Source of the DNA: a bacterium
Lineage (GTDB): Bacteria; Spirochaetota; JAHITG01
Assembly (NCBI GenBank): GCA_028711675.1
Contig: JAQTRT010000031.1
Coordinates: 1-16,532, forward strand
Reading direction: 5' to 3'
DNA length: 16,532 bases
The notes below the pieces were generated by a model. It saw nothing but the letters and a program-made list of their open reading frames with translations, had not been told where the DNA came from and did not search any database. Below are positions 15,785 through 16,532 of the stretch, one piece after another. Both the position numbers and the translations under genes were made by a program. Every line of letters starts with the position of its first letter. The stretch's first letter is position 1.

Positions 15785-16532
15785 GATACGGCACAAGGAC
15801 CAGAGACAACTCCTCATCCGTCCTGTGAACAATCCGGTTCCGGTTGTCTTGACTGCGGAAAATGGTATTGTGTTGTTAAAAATAAGCTGGCCAGTGACAA
15901 TATCATTCATGCTGGTGCAGACAGGATCAGTACGAACATCGGGATAAGTCATGAATCTATGAAGATAGCCCGAATGATAGACCATACCTTACTGAAGGCT
16001 GAAACGACCGTTCATCAGATTAAGACATTATGTTCAGAAGCCAGAAAATATAACTTTGCTTCTGTATGCATCAATCCGGGGAATGTTTCTCTCTGCAGTG
16101 AAGAATTAAGGGGAACCGAAGTGAAAGTCTGCACGGTCATAGGATTTCCTCTGGGTGCTACCACAACAGAGACCAAGTCCTTTGAAACAAGGGACGCTGT
16201 CGCCAATGGTGCCCAAGAGATCGACATGGTCATCAATATCGGGCTCTTAAAATCTAAACAGTATCACAAAGTGGAAGATGATATCCGGGCCGTTGTCCAG
16301 GCTGCCAAAGGGAATACTGTTAAGGTCATACTGGAAACAACCTTATTGACTGATGATGAAAAAATAAAAGCGTGTCAATTATCAAAATCAGCCGGGGCAA
16401 ATTTTATCAAAACATCGACCGGTTTCGCTAAAGGAGGCGCTACTGTTCATGATGTGGAACTGATGCGCAGGACAGTAGGTTCGAGCATGGGTGTTAAAGC
16501 GTCAGGCGGAGTAAAAAACCTCAGTGATGCCC
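15719..16532 (+). CDS. deoC: Deoxyribose-phosphate aldolase, microcompartment cargo (C-terminus cut by window edge)
   Basis: DERA cleaves 2-deoxyribose 5-phosphate reversibly into glyceraldehyde 3-phosphate and acetaldehyde. The window holds 271 codons and the frame runs off the edge. Residues 1-22 form an amphipathic helix (Ile8, Ile11, Val15, Ile16, Ile19), a likely encapsulation peptide. Residues 36-51 hold a Cys-x6-Cys-x2-Cys-x4-Cys motif. GADRIS (66-71) leads into the aldolase barrel from IDHTLLK (87-93). Catalytic residues are present: Asp169 in EIDMVIN, the Schiff-base Lys231 in FIKTSTGF, and the second active-site Lys260 in GVKASGGV. Only the last barrel strands and C-terminus are missing. 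The start may be 15719 or 15722; both give the same protein bar one Met. Its place in an operon with shell and PduS-like genes points to acetaldehyde production inside a microcompartment. Confidence 0.95.
   Translation, partial: MMLNEEDIKTIAQQVIEKILQYDTAQGPETTPHPSCEQSGSGCLDCGKWYCVVKNKLASDNIIHAGADRISTNIGISHESMKIARMIDHTLLKAETTVHQIKTLCSEARKYNFASVCINPGNVSLCSEELRGTEVKVCTVIGFPLGATTTETKSFETRDAVANGAQEIDMVINIGLLKSKQYHKVEDDIRAVVQAAKGNTVKVILETTLLTDDEKIKACQLSKSAGANFIKTSTGFAKGGATVHDVELMRRTVGSSMGVKASGGVKNLSDA

Noticed and set aside
15776..16236. Minus-strand frames inside deoC
   Set aside because: They are antisense to a clearly conserved aldolase.

Overview
The window comes from an AT-rich, diderm (Gram-negative-type), probably anaerobic and fermentative bacterium. 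The diderm inference rests on three envelope genes: a TamB-like giant protein, a second AsmA-type anchored periplasmic protein, and an outer-membrane barrel protein with a C-terminal OmpA peptidoglycan-binding domain. Pyruvate phosphate dikinase and a bacterial microcompartment (BMC) operon suggest a PPi-saving fermentative metabolism. The phylum cannot be fixed from the sequence. The barrel plus FlgD-like repeats plus OmpA layout would fit Spirochaetota or a related uncultured lineage, but that is a guess.

Left part (1-9429). A TamB/AsmA-like gene runs leftward off the window edge from 3332. It diverges, across a 189-bp very AT-rich promoter region, from ppdK (start corrected to 3522). ppdK ends at an intrinsic terminator that abuts the ribosome binding site of a 1001-residue gene encoding signal peptide, beta-barrel, five FlgD/Ig-like 'SPNGDG' repeats and OmpA domain. 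Middle part (9430-12940). A long perfect hairpin serves as a shared terminator between that gene and a convergent leftward AsmA-like gene with a TolA-like Glu/Lys/Ala tail. A leftward PAS-PAS sensor histidine kinase lies upstream of the AsmA-like gene.

Right part (13039-16532). This is the start of a rightward BMC operon, divergent from the kinase: a PduS/RnfC-like flavo-iron-sulfur protein, a tandem-domain shell protein (PduT-like BMC-T with the iron-sulfur cysteine), an RpiB/LacAB-family sugar-phosphate isomerase, and deoxyribose-phosphate aldolase (deoC, cut by the right edge). The isomerase and the aldolase each begin with a short amphipathic helix with the same hydrophobic spacing, as expected for encapsulation peptides. 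The gene set matches the bioinformatically defined 'sugar phosphate utilizing' (SPU) BMC class.

Proposed working model (inference): the compartment takes up a pentose or deoxypentose phosphate. DERA cleaves deoxyribose 5-phosphate into glyceraldehyde 3-phosphate and toxic acetaldehyde, and the PduS/PduT-like pair passes electrons across the shell for cofactor recycling. The most notable details are a Cys-to-Asp change at the RpiB catalytic position, an EutQ/EutT-like segment inside the isomerase, a four-Cys motif in the DeoC N-terminus, and a palindromic candidate operator immediately upstream of the operon. No tRNA, rRNA, CRISPR array or insertion sequence was seen. No gene-free stretch exceeds 300 bases.
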